Source: Candidatus Aenigmatarchaeota archaeon (GTDB taxonomy: Archaea > Aenigmatarchaeota > Aenigmatarchaeia > CG10238-14). From it: 32,025 nt of DNA. The notes under the pieces were generated by a model that saw only the letters and a list, made by a program, of their open reading frames with translations, searched no databases and was not told where the DNA came from. Positions 18,826 through 27,497 of this stretch are shown here, in pieces (position 1 is the first letter of the stretch; the number at the start of each line of letters is the position of its first letter). The stretch spans positions 1 through 32,025 of the forward strand of contig WJKS01000007.1 in assembly GCA_014728985.1 (NCBI GenBank), read 5' to 3'. Position numbers and translations under genes: made by a program.

Positions 18826-20063
18826 TGGAAACAGGTCTAATAGGCGCAGTTTTAATAGGTTTAGTAGTTTTGGTAGTGTCCGTATTAATCATTAAATCTC
18901 TTGGATATGAAATTCAACTAAATATTAAAGAGGGTATCAAAGAGTTCTTCGGAGAAATTTATTCCCAAATTTTTGGAAGAGACTATTATAATATCTGTGA
19001 AGTTTATGATAATGATTATATCTCATTTAACGACTTTAAAACCCTTTTAAATGCGGTTTATAATAAAAAATGTGGGAACTCAAAAATAAATGTAATAATA
19101 AGCTTTTCTCTAAGAGAAGAAGATATTAAAAAATTAGCAGAGGAACTTGATATAGCAAAAAACGGTGAACTAATATATCAAGGCTCAAGTGACGAAACAC
19201 TTGGAATGGGTGCAATAATAGTTGATACAGAACACACTGGAAATTTCTTATTTGAATTCCGAGATGAAATTACTCTCTGGAATGAAGGCGAACCAAATGA
19301 AGATACTCTAATAAGTTTAACTGGGCTAGATTGTGATATCTACGATAAAACTTGTACACCAACAACAGGATATATACCCCCTACATTTACATTACTCTAC
19401 ATTCAGCTAGAGGGAAATGTCCCAGACTTTGAAACTAAGGCTGAGGGTGCTAAGGACTTCTGGGTCCAAAAAACATCCTTATCTTCATGTCCAGATAGAG
19501 TGAATTTCATCGCTGAAAATACCCAAATTTGTGACGTCCCTGATCAAATTGATATTTGTGGTGCTTCAGCAGCTATAGCAGAGGCAACAGTTTCCCAGAC
19601 TATGAATTCTATTTCTAATTGTATCAATAATTGGGGCTATACAGATGATTATACTAGGGTTGTTGGGATTATACCGGGGGATTATGTGTGTTCTGGTAGT
19701 TTAGGTTCTGTTAATGGTTACGCCTATATCAACGGAGAATATGTTGTTAGTGCGGAAGGGGACTTTACTAGTCTCCATTATTTATCTTCCACATCTACAC
19801 ATGAGTTGGGTCATACTTTTGGTCTTTGTGATGAAGGTTATGGGAATTGTATAGACAACGGTTGCTCAAGTGGTTTTAGAGAAGGTGAATGTACTTCGAT
19901 GGGGTGTATTGACACTACTACCCACTGCTGTCCGAACGAACCTGAATTAGATAGTATTATGTGTACTTTTGATGATTGTAATAGAGGATGTGATTACGAT
20001 CATCGATTCGCAGATACCAGCCGAACATACCTTGAAAGCCAATTAAATAGTTATTGTAATTAA
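18825..20063 (+). CDS. membrane-anchored metzincin-type metalloprotease
   Basis: N-terminal TM GLIGAVLIGLVVLVVSVLII; HELGHTFGLCD (HExxHxxGxxD, 19800-19832) and downstream DSIM Met-turn-like element; Cys-rich. Confidence 0.8.
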   Translation: METGLIGAVLIGLVVLVVSVLIIKSLGYEIQLNIKEGIKEFFGEIYSQIFGRDYYNICEVYDNDYISFNDFKTLLNAVYNKKCGNSKINVIISFSLREEDIKKLAEELDIAKNGELIYQGSSDETLGMGAIIVDTEHTGNFLFEFRDEITLWNEGEPNEDTLISLTGLDCDIYDKTCTPTTGYIPPTFTLLYIQLEGNVPDFETKAEGAKDFWVQKTSLSSCPDRVNFIAENTQICDVPDQIDICGASAAIAEATVSQTMNSISNCINNWGYTDDYTRVVGIIPGDYVCSGSLGSVNGYAYINGEYVVSAEGDFTSLHYLSSTSTHELGHTFGLCDEGYGNCIDNGCSSGFREGECTSMGCIDTTTHCCPNEPELDSIMCTFDDCNRGCDYDHRFADTSRTYLESQLNSYCN

Positions 20064-20087
20064 GTTAATATTAAACAGGTAAGATAT

Positions 20088-20660
20088 ATGGGAAAAAAGT
20101 TAATTTTCACGATTAGTCTATTGATCTTCTTCTCCCTAATTTTCTCTACATCTTACAGTAAGGAATTAGTTCATTCCTTGGATATGATGATCTATAGAAA
20201 TGATACCGTTGAACTCAAGAATCTAAATCTTATATATGCCAAACCAGGTGAATTCTCTGAAAGATATCTGGATTATAGTGTCAAAGTTTTTTCTGATGAT
20301 GATAAAATTCTATCTGAAGAAAATTTAAGAGTCTCTTTCCTGCTATCCTTAGATCCAATTGGGACTATTATTACCAATAGCACTTTCGTCCATGTCAATG
20401 TACCTTATTTTGAAAATGGGAAGAGAATTGGTATATTCCATCTAGATAAAGAAATACTAAATATAGATCTTCAGAAAGAATTTTGTAACAAGGATGGAAT
20501 TTGTGGCCCAGGGGAAAATATCTACAGTTGCCCAGAAGATTGTTCGGAAACTAAAGATAGAAAATCCTTTCCATTTTCCTTATTGATATTTTTAGCTCTG
20601 ATAGCATCATTAATTGTGGTTATTCTAACAAGGAGAAAACCAACAAAAGGAATTAAATAA
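20088..20660 (+). CDS. secreted protein with C-terminal TM anchor and Cys/Asp motif
   Basis: Signal peptide MGKKLIFTISLLIFFSLIFSTSYSK; CNKDGICGPGENIYSCPEDC; C-term SLLIFLALIASLIVVILTRRKPTKG. Confidence 0.75.
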   Translation: MGKKLIFTISLLIFFSLIFSTSYSKELVHSLDMMIYRNDTVELKNLNLIYAKPGEFSERYLDYSVKVFSDDDKILSEENLRVSFLLSLDPIGTIITNSTFVHVNVPYFENGKRIGIFHLDKEILNIDLQKEFCNKDGICGPGENIYSCPEDCSETKDRKSFPFSLLIFLALIASLIVVILTRRKPTKGIK

Positions 20661-20700
20661 ATACCTAATTAATTTATTCCAACTTAACCAATCTTATCTT

Positions 20701-21654
20701 ATGAAGGGTGTTGCACAAGGAATCCCAAGTTATCTGTATGTTCTTGCTGCTATAGTAGTGGGTATAATTATGTTAGTTATTTTATCAAGATACTCCAAAG
20801 TACTTTTCGGGGAAAAGGCTGAATTAAGGTTAACAGGAGATGAGCAGGAAATATCTAAGAGGCTTTCTGAAATTATTCAAAAGTGTTGGGTTGATAATAG
20901 AAGGGGATTAGAGGATGAATCTAGTATCTACAAAGAGATTAGTCTTACTGATAGCCTGAAAATAGAAGAGAAGAATTTAACTGATCATTTGGACTGTGAA
21001 AAATTACCCAACAATGATTGCTATATTTATCCTGATGGCTCTGACCCAGATTATGACTGTAGTTTATGTGATTCCCCTTATTTTGATGATGGTGATAAAA
21101 TAATTTGGCTTGCCGAAGAGGATAATACAGAATTGAAAATAAGTTATCATGGGGGTTCCCGTAAGATTGTGGTAGTTGGTTACCCATGCGATGACAGATG
21201 TATGTGTGAAAGAGATTGTAAGAAGAAATGTATAGATGGTTTATCTACAACAGAATGCGAGGACTGTTATAATGACTGTGGGACTATTGTAGTAATAACT
21301 ACAACTATCACTACTCCCATTACTACAACTACAAATATTATTACAACTACTAGCACTAGCACTACGATACCAACACCTCAATGGTCTCAATGTTTCAGCC
21401 CAGCAGACTATTTAGACTTTCTCACATGTAACGATCTTTGTGCTTCCATAGGAAAAGTATGTGTCAACGCCTGTATAGTTAATACCGATAAAGGTCCTGT
21501 CACTACTGGACTTAAAGGTTATGGTTATGAAGACCATAATTGTGGAAGTAGTTCATTAATTATCGAATGGGAGATAGTAAAAGATTATAGTTGTAGTTGG
21601 CCAGAATGTGTTTGGCCTGGACATAGAAATAGCTGTAAATGCTGTTGTCGGTGA
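20701..21654 (+). CDS. pilin-like anchored protein with Thr-rich linker and Cys-rich C-terminal domain
   Basis: MKGVAQGIPSYLYVLAAIVVGIIMLVIL; EIIQKCWVDN motif; TTTITTPITTTTNIITTTSTSTTIPTP linker; C-terminal CKCCCR. Confidence 0.75.
   Translation: MKGVAQGIPSYLYVLAAIVVGIIMLVILSRYSKVLFGEKAELRLTGDEQEISKRLSEIIQKCWVDNRRGLEDESSIYKEISLTDSLKIEEKNLTDHLDCEKLPNNDCYIYPDGSDPDYDCSLCDSPYFDDGDKIIWLAEEDNTELKISYHGGSRKIVVVGYPCDDRCMCERDCKKKCIDGLSTTECEDCYNDCGTIVVITTTITTPITTTTNIITTTSTSTTIPTPQWSQCFSPADYLDFLTCNDLCASIGKVCVNACIVNTDKGPVTTGLKGYGYEDHNCGSSSLIIEWEIVKDYSCSWPECVWPGHRNSCKCCCR
21289..21375 (+). repeat. low-complexity Thr-codon tract (Thr-rich linker)
   Basis: actacaactatcactactcccattactacaactaca... encodes TTTITTPITTTTNIITTTSTSTT. 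Confidence 0.85.
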
Positions 21655-21661
21655 TTAAGAA

Positions 21662-22192
21662 ATGAAAGGAGTAGCAAATTGGATCCTGGTAATAGGAGGT
21701 ATGATAATGGGGATTGTGATATTCACAATTAGTGCGAGTTTACTGATAAACCATATCAGAACAATGAAGAGACAAACAGTTCTGGGACAAATACAAAACT
21801 TTCATGATGAATTGACTACTATCTGCAAAATGGGACTAGGACACAGAAAAAAATATTATTTAGTTCTTCCGGATACTGTCAGAGCCGTCTATGTTGCAAA
21901 TAAAAGTTATGATACTCCGCCTGACAAGGTTTCTGCTTATATCTCTGACAAGGTTTCTGCTGTGGGTAATCATACCTGCATTCAATTCTTCGATGAGAAT
22001 GTCCCTATCTGTCAATACATTGGCTGTAAAACCCGATTAACTTACATTGGTTCTCCCTCACTTAAGTCAAACCTGCAAGTATTTGTTGCGCAGTTAAAAG
22101 GGGAATACCCTGTTTATGAGTATACACTACAGATAGAGAAAGCGGGTGAATATTTCCTGGATGTTGATGCTGAAGAAGGAATAGAAGATTAA
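21662..22192 (+). CDS. pilin-like protein, paralog of 16937-17881 core
   Basis: MKGVANWILVIGGMIMGIVIFTI; shared C...FxD...C...GC pattern with the minus-strand paralog. Confidence 0.75.
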   Translation: MKGVANWILVIGGMIMGIVIFTISASLLINHIRTMKRQTVLGQIQNFHDELTTICKMGLGHRKKYYLVLPDTVRAVYVANKSYDTPPDKVSAYISDKVSAVGNHTCIQFFDENVPICQYIGCKTRLTYIGSPSLKSNLQVFVAQLKGEYPVYEYTLQIEKAGEYFLDVDAEEGIED

Positions 22193-22608
22193 TCATTAGT
22201 CTCAAATAAAAATCTGTACCTGTCTTTACCAACTCTTTCAACGGATTTAATTCTGATTTTACCTATCTCACTGGTATTGTCAACATGATTATCTGCACAT
22301 GGCCTTTTATCAAACTCCTGAATATCAACGATTCTTATTTCTTGGGTTTTCTTCGGAACTTTCCGTAAATCTACTTCCTTTTCCGCTTCTTCTCTTGATA
22401 GAATATATTTCTTTACCACGAGATTATTAGATATGATTTTATTTGTTTGGTTCTCTAGGTCTTCTAGAACAACTTCTCTTAAATCTAATCTGGAATAAAC
22501 CTCCAGTAGTCCGATATCATCAAACTTGCAAATACCGACCTTAACATCAAATCTATCTTCAAGTATCTTTGCTATAATATGTTCGGCCGTGGGAAGCCTT
22601 GGGTCCAT
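22189..22608 (-). CDS. AlaX-like tRNA-editing (SAD domain) protein
   Basis: RLPTAEHI and CADNHVDNTSEIGKIRI, equivalent to the HxxxH / CxxxH zinc motifs of alanyl-tRNA editing proteins. Confidence 0.8.
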   Translation of the reverse strand: MDPRLPTAEHIIAKILEDRFDVKVGICKFDDIGLLEVYSRLDLREVVLEDLENQTNKIISNNLVVKKYILSREEAEKEVDLRKVPKKTQEIRIVDIQEFDKRPCADNHVDNTSEIGKIRIKSVERVGKDRYRFLFETND

Positions 22609-22639
22609 ATATATTTCTACTACACTAGTAATTTAAATT

Positions 22640-23188
22640 ATGCGGGAATTCATACTGTTCTCACGAACTGCCAGGACTGATGATAATTTCAAATTTCTAA
22701 GAGAGGGTGGAAGACTTGATGTCGTTTATCAATGTATACTTATGAGCATATTCTCATCACATAGACATAGGAATACCAAACTTCATGCTATTCTTAACGG
22801 CCCACCTAATCCACCTTTACATTTAGAAGTGGATGGGAGTGAATTAAGGGATGCTAGGGTAGATGAAAAAACCTGGGAAAATATTCTAAGAAAAGTTTTA
22901 TCTGGTGGAAAGCACCCAGGGATAAGACTTGGGAAAAAGAGTTTTCAGGAATTAGTCAAGGAGAAAAACAAACTTTATGTACTTGAGGAAAGAGGTAAGG
23001 ACATTGTTGAAGTAGAATTTGACGAGAACCCTGTGTTCGTCCTAGGGGATCAGGTTGGACTTCCCAAAAAAGATGAAGGCTTTGCTCTGAGGTATGGTGA
23101 GAAGATTTCTCTGGGTAAAGGATTGTACTTGTCTTCTTCTGCTATTGATATTGTTAACTGGTGGTTGGATAGAAAAGGTATTCAATGA
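22640..23188 (+). CDS. trmY: tRNA (pseudouridine-54 N1)-methyltransferase TrmY
   Basis: GGRLDVVYQCI, VFVLGDQVGLPKKDE, SPOUT-like C-terminus. Confidence 0.88.
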   Translation: MREFILFSRTARTDDNFKFLREGGRLDVVYQCILMSIFSSHRHRNTKLHAILNGPPNPPLHLEVDGSELRDARVDEKTWENILRKVLSGGKHPGIRLGKKSFQELVKEKNKLYVLEERGKDIVEVEFDENPVFVLGDQVGLPKKDEGFALRYGEKISLGKGLYLSSSAIDIVNWWLDRKGIQ

Positions 23189-23251
23189 TACATATGATTC
23201 TGAATGATTTTAGATATGCTTTTAAATAAATTACCCTTAATCTAATGTAAT

Positions 23252-23554
23252 ATGGTAAGATCTGTCTATATCAAGGTAACAGAAGGTCCTGATCCAAATA
23301 GTAAATTAGTTCAAGAAGAAGGACCCATTACTAACAGAACAGACTTTGCTGCCGCTGTCACAGCAATTGCTTCCACCAATGGAGGAACTCACCTCCATTA
23401 CTATGCAGACCAAGGCCTGGAAGGAGATGGTAGTTTTGAGGGAGACCTTGGGAGGAGATTCACAGGAGGACCAGGTTTAACAAGATATGGGAGTGCGAAA
23501 ACATATTTAAAACCTGGCGCTTCGGCGGTTCTTATTAATAAAATTAGATATTAG
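23252..23554 (+). CDS. hypothetical small protein
   Basis: 100-aa ORF; TATA-like tttaaata ~30 nt upstream of ATG. Confidence 0.55.
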   Translation: MVRSVYIKVTEGPDPNSKLVQEEGPITNRTDFAAAVTAIASTNGGTHLHYYADQGLEGDGSFEGDLGRRFTGGPGLTRYGSAKTYLKPGASAVLINKIRY

Positions 23555-23576
23555 TTAATATTGAATTCTGCGAATT

Positions 23577-23915
23577 TTATCGGTGAAGACCTCTTGTTGC
23601 AGCAACTTCAGCACAAAGAACTCTTGTATCAGATCTTAAATCAGCTATCACTTCTAAAGCTTTTCGAGGACTTCCTACTGAGAACATATAACTAGTACTT
23701 GGCTGAACTGTATCCCCTGAACCATATGGTAAACTTCGGTTAATATCAGAAACCAGTTCCGGAGTAAATTCAGCACCAGTTCTATATCTTCCTTCAGGTA
23801 ATAAATGTGGGTTTAAAACTGCATTTACAGTATCTTCGGGAGTTCCATATGGAAAAGACACGATAACAGTACTTGTTAGACCCGTAGTTCGATTAACTGT
23901 CAAAAAACTCACCAA
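23577..23915 (-). CDS. hypothetical small protein
   Basis: 112-aa ORF in an otherwise unoccupied intergenic space; no family recognised. Confidence 0.5.
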   Translation of the reverse strand: MVSFLTVNRTTGLTSTVIVSFPYGTPEDTVNAVLNPHLLPEGRYRTGAEFTPELVSDINRSLPYGSGDTVQPSTSYMFSVGSPRKALEVIADLRSDTRVLCAEVAATRGLHR

Positions 23916-23970
23916 AGAAAAATAGGTTTTATGAAAATTTATTTTTATATCCTTCTAAGGTTAACTCATG

Positions 23971-24045
23971 TGCTCGAGAGGGGATTCGAACCCCCGACCT
24001 TCACCTTAGGAGGGTGTTGCTCTATCCAAGCTGAGCTACTCGAGC
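23971..24045 (-). tRNA. tRNA-Arg (anticodon CCU)
   Basis: Cloverleaf on minus strand: GCUCGAG / CUCGAGC acceptor, GCUC..GAGC D-stem, loop CUCCUAA, GGGGG UUCGAAU CCCCU T-arm; no encoded CCA. Confidence 0.95.
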
Positions 24046-24143
24046 ATCTAAAACACTATAATTACTTGTTATATTAGAAATAAAAATTTCTGTTTATTTT
24101 CGAACATCTAATTAATTATTCTTAAATCACCAAAATAGACTTA

Positions 24144-24416
24144 ATGTCAGAAATAAAGCCTCTTCAAAACGGAATAATGGTTACAATAAAAGTGAAACCA
24201 AATTCTCCAAAGTTCAAAATAGAAAGGGAAAAAAACAGAATAATAGTAAACTGTCAATCCCCTCCTGAAGATAACCAAGCAAACAAAGAAATAATCAAAG
24301 AATTAGAAAATTTAACTAGAAGAAAAGTCAAGATTGTAAGAGGATTAACCTCAAAAAAGAAAAGTATAATCATTCATAATATTACAGAAAAAGAATTCGA
24401 AGAGTTGATTTCATGA
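24144..24416 (+). CDS. DUF167/YggU family protein
   Basis: VTIKVKPNSPKFKI...VNCQSPPEDNQANKEIIKELENLTRRKVKIVRGLTSKKKSI. Confidence 0.85.
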   Translation: MSEIKPLQNGIMVTIKVKPNSPKFKIEREKNRIIVNCQSPPEDNQANKEIIKELENLTRRKVKIVRGLTSKKKSIIIHNITEKEFEELIS

Positions 24417-25771
24417 TTCGAGATTTAATGGAAAAAATAGTTGATATTCTAGGAGATACTTATTACGGTGATGTCAGATACGATTCCGGAGAATCAACAG
24501 GTGTAGGTAAAAGCAAGAGTGAAGAGTCCATATCAACAGGCTCAGCAAATGGTCTGTGCATCCGCGTAATCTCAGATAATAAATGGTATTACTTGGGTTT
24601 TGATACAATTGACAAGAAAAGAATTCTGGACGAAACTGAAAAGCTGGTTAGAAGAGTGGGTAAGAAAAAATCTAAAATCTGGCTACAAGATCCATGGGAA
24701 ATTGAAAAAGTTCTCCCGGTAAAAGAAGACCCTGATGATATACCACTCGAAAAAAGAATGGAAACTGTGAGAGAAATGCACAAAAGAATAATGGAAAACA
24801 AAAAAATAATAAATTCAAATGTCGGAATCGGAAATTCCAGAACAGAAACTATATTTATGAATACTGAGGGGACTAAACTTTCTCAAGTTCTACCTTATTT
24901 CAAATTTATAATGACGGCTACATCTAAAGAGGGAAAAAATCTGGAAAATGATTACTTTGTTCTTGCAAAACAGGGAGGATATGAACTCCTGGGAGAAGTT
25001 GATATTGACAAAAAGATTGATGAGATTGTTGGCAATGCTGTGGCAATGCTGGATGCAAAGCAAATCAAAGGCGGGAGATACGACATAATAATTGATCCAG
25101 AGATATCTGGTGTAGTCGCACATGAATCTTTCGGACATGGTTTGGAAGCAGACCAGGCAATGAGAGACCGTTCTTACTTAGCCCCATTAAAAGGTAAAGG
25201 AATTATTTCTGAATTAGTTTCTATTCACGATAACCCCAGTATGAAAGGTGAAAGAGGGTTTGTTTTCTTTGACGATGAGGGAATTAAAAGTAGAGATAAT
25301 ATACTGGTTGATAAAGGTGTTCTTAAACAATTCATGCATGACAGACAATCATGTGTATTAATGGACTCTGAACCTACAGGAAATGCCCGTGCACAGGATT
25401 TTGCTAGAAAAGTCTTTGTAAGGATGACAAATACCTATATCTCACCGGGTGACTGGAAATTACAGGAATTGATTGAAGAAACAAAATCTGGTTACTATCT
25501 AATCAAGAATCTGACGGGTATGGAAGATCCACTCGGAGGGAATATGCAGATGATCACCGGAAGAGCTATGGAAATAAAAGATGGTGAATTAACCGGTTTG
25601 TTCAAGGGTGTTGGAATAGCCGGAAAAGTACTTGAATTCTTGAGTGATGTTGATGCTGTCACAAGAGATTTTCAGGTCAGGGGAAGTGGCTGTGGGAAAG
25701 GGAGAGAAGATTATGTATCTGTAAGTAGTGGAGGACCTTATATGCGTGTTAGAAACGCGGTGATAGGATGA
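24413..25771 (+). CDS. tldD: metalloprotease TldD
   Basis: HESFGHGLEAD (HExxxH) motif; overlaps TldE/PmbA. Confidence 0.95.
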   Translation: MIRDLMEKIVDILGDTYYGDVRYDSGESTGVGKSKSEESISTGSANGLCIRVISDNKWYYLGFDTIDKKRILDETEKLVRRVGKKKSKIWLQDPWEIEKVLPVKEDPDDIPLEKRMETVREMHKRIMENKKIINSNVGIGNSRTETIFMNTEGTKLSQVLPYFKFIMTATSKEGKNLENDYFVLAKQGGYELLGEVDIDKKIDEIVGNAVAMLDAKQIKGGRYDIIIDPEISGVVAHESFGHGLEADQAMRDRSYLAPLKGKGIISELVSIHDNPSMKGERGFVFFDDEGIKSRDNILVDKGVLKQFMHDRQSCVLMDSEPTGNARAQDFARKVFVRMTNTYISPGDWKLQELIEETKSGYYLIKNLTGMEDPLGGNMQMITGRAMEIKDGELTGLFKGVGIAGKVLEFLSDVDAVTRDFQVRGSGCGKGREDYVSVSSGGPYMRVRNAVIG

Positions 25772-27102
25772 AAGAAGAATTAATTAATTATACAAAAAAA
25801 CTAGCAAAAGATTATGACATTTACCTACAGTCCACTGAAATCAATGAAATACAGTTACAGAAAAACAAGATTAATTTTACCAACAAGGCATTTGATTCTG
25901 GATATGGAGTTAGGATCTTAAAAGGGGGGTTGGGTTTCAGTGCTAGTAATGTTAAATCTGAAGAGAATATTCATAAAACTGTGATTGACTCTCTAAAATC
26001 TGCTGAGATAACAGAGAAGGTCAAATTTAGATTTCCTGAAAAAGGGAGATACCCTGAAGTAAAAACTATTGACAAGAAAATAAGAAATAAAGGAGGAGAA
26101 GCCGTTAAAGAATACTCGGAAAAGTTAATCAACGGGATTCCTGAAGATGTTCTATTATCGTTTGGTAAAATAAGATCTTACGATAGTGTTACAAATATCA
26201 TCAATTCTGAAGGATTAGAAGTTAAGAGAGAAGATACTAATTTTATGGTGGAATTATCTCTGATAGTCAAGAAAAATAATAAGAGAATGGAATTCTGGCC
26301 ACATGAATATCGAAGAAGAATGCAAGACATTCCAATGTCACATATTGATAAATGGGTAAAATTGGCCTATGACCAAACTATTGCAAAAGAACCTAAAACA
26401 GAAAAAACTAGAGTTGTGTTTTCACCTTCAGTTGTTTTGGATGGATTAGGGTCAGTTATAGGAGGACATGTGACAGGTTCAGCTAAGGTGAATGAAGTTA
26501 ATAAATTCTCAGTGGGTGATAAAGTTGCTTCACCTAAATTAACAATCATTTCTGACGGTCTCTACGCTTATGGGCTGATGAGTGGAGAATTTGATGATGA
26601 GGGTGTTCCCCAGAGAAAAGTACCTCTAATTGTTGATGGCGTATTCAAAGGATTTGTTTATGACCAATTTTATGCGATGAAGGACAATACTGAATCAACT
26701 GGTAATGGTCTAAAACAGTCTGGTGTTTTCTTTTCATTTGAAGGAAAGTATGGGGCTCAGCCCGGTAACCAGGTCTCTAATTTTTATGTCAAGTCAGGTA
26801 AGGTCAGTTATGATGATATGATTAAAGATATTCAGAGCGGTGTCTTAGTTGAACAGTTCAGTTGGTTGAATCCGGATGTAACCACAGGTAAATTTTCTTC
26901 AGAGATAAGGGCTGGATATTATATTAGGGAAGGTGAAATCAAGGAACCGATTAAAGGGGGATTAGTTATTGGTAATATTTTTGATATGATTAAGAGGATT
27001 GATTGTATATCTGACAAATCTATGATTTGTTCTGGAGGAACTGTATTTGCTGGTATTTGCCCTTATATTAGCTTTGAGGACGTTCAGATCGCTGGAAAGT
27101 AG
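25768..27102 (+). CDS. pmbA: TldE/PmbA family protein
   Basis: Paired with TldD by ATGA overlap; KAFDSGYGVRILKGGLGFSASN, GGLVIGNIFDMIKRID; no HExxxH. Confidence 0.93.
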   Translation: MKEELINYTKKLAKDYDIYLQSTEINEIQLQKNKINFTNKAFDSGYGVRILKGGLGFSASNVKSEENIHKTVIDSLKSAEITEKVKFRFPEKGRYPEVKTIDKKIRNKGGEAVKEYSEKLINGIPEDVLLSFGKIRSYDSVTNIINSEGLEVKREDTNFMVELSLIVKKNNKRMEFWPHEYRRRMQDIPMSHIDKWVKLAYDQTIAKEPKTEKTRVVFSPSVVLDGLGSVIGGHVTGSAKVNEVNKFSVGDKVASPKLTIISDGLYAYGLMSGEFDDEGVPQRKVPLIVDGVFKGFVYDQFYAMKDNTESTGNGLKQSGVFFSFEGKYGAQPGNQVSNFYVKSGKVSYDDMIKDIQSGVLVEQFSWLNPDVTTGKFSSEIRAGYYIREGEIKEPIKGGLVIGNIFDMIKRIDCISDKSMICSGGTVFAGICPYISFEDVQIAGK

Positions 27103-27242
27103 TTATTCTACAACTTTACCTAAAACTAACTCACTAAAAACTTTTCGGACTCTAATTGATTATTAAGAAATTTCAATTTTTCTTTTCAACTTTGAGGTAA
27201 CTTATTTACTATTTCATAGGACAATGGTAGATAAATATCAAA

Positions 27243-27440
27243 TTAACGTGGTTTATATCTTCTACCACCAGGGGCCTTACCAGCTCCTCTTCTACAACCT
27301 CTTTTACATCTCGGTGGGTCGGGGCCCATTCTTCTTCTAGGTGTCAAATAATGTCTAGTAGGTACATGCCCAACTAAATGTTGTGGCTGTCTTCCATATC
27401 CAGTCACTGCTGAACCATTGTTGTATCTTCTTAACTTCAT
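27243..27440 (-). CDS. small Arg/Gly-rich basic protein
   Basis: 65-aa ORF MKLRRYNNGSAVTGYGRQPQHLVGHVPTRHYLTPRRRMGPDPPRCKRGCRRGAGKAPGGRRYKPR. Confidence 0.5.
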   Translation of the reverse strand: MKLRRYNNGSAVTGYGRQPQHLVGHVPTRHYLTPRRRMGPDPPRCKRGCRRGAGKAPGGRRYKPR

Positions 27441-27497
27441 ACCAAAATTATTTGTGAAAAGTGAATAAAAATCTTTTTTTCTATATAATAGAATAAA

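Noticed and set aside
21289-21375. Possible CRISPR-like short repeats in the actacaact tract
   Set aside because: No spacer/repeat periodicity; it is a Thr-rich linker in a coding frame.
24413-27102. TldD/TldE as part of a peptide-modification (RiPP) cluster
   Set aside because: No precursor peptide or modification enzyme nearby; TldD/TldE pairs are common housekeeping genes in archaea.
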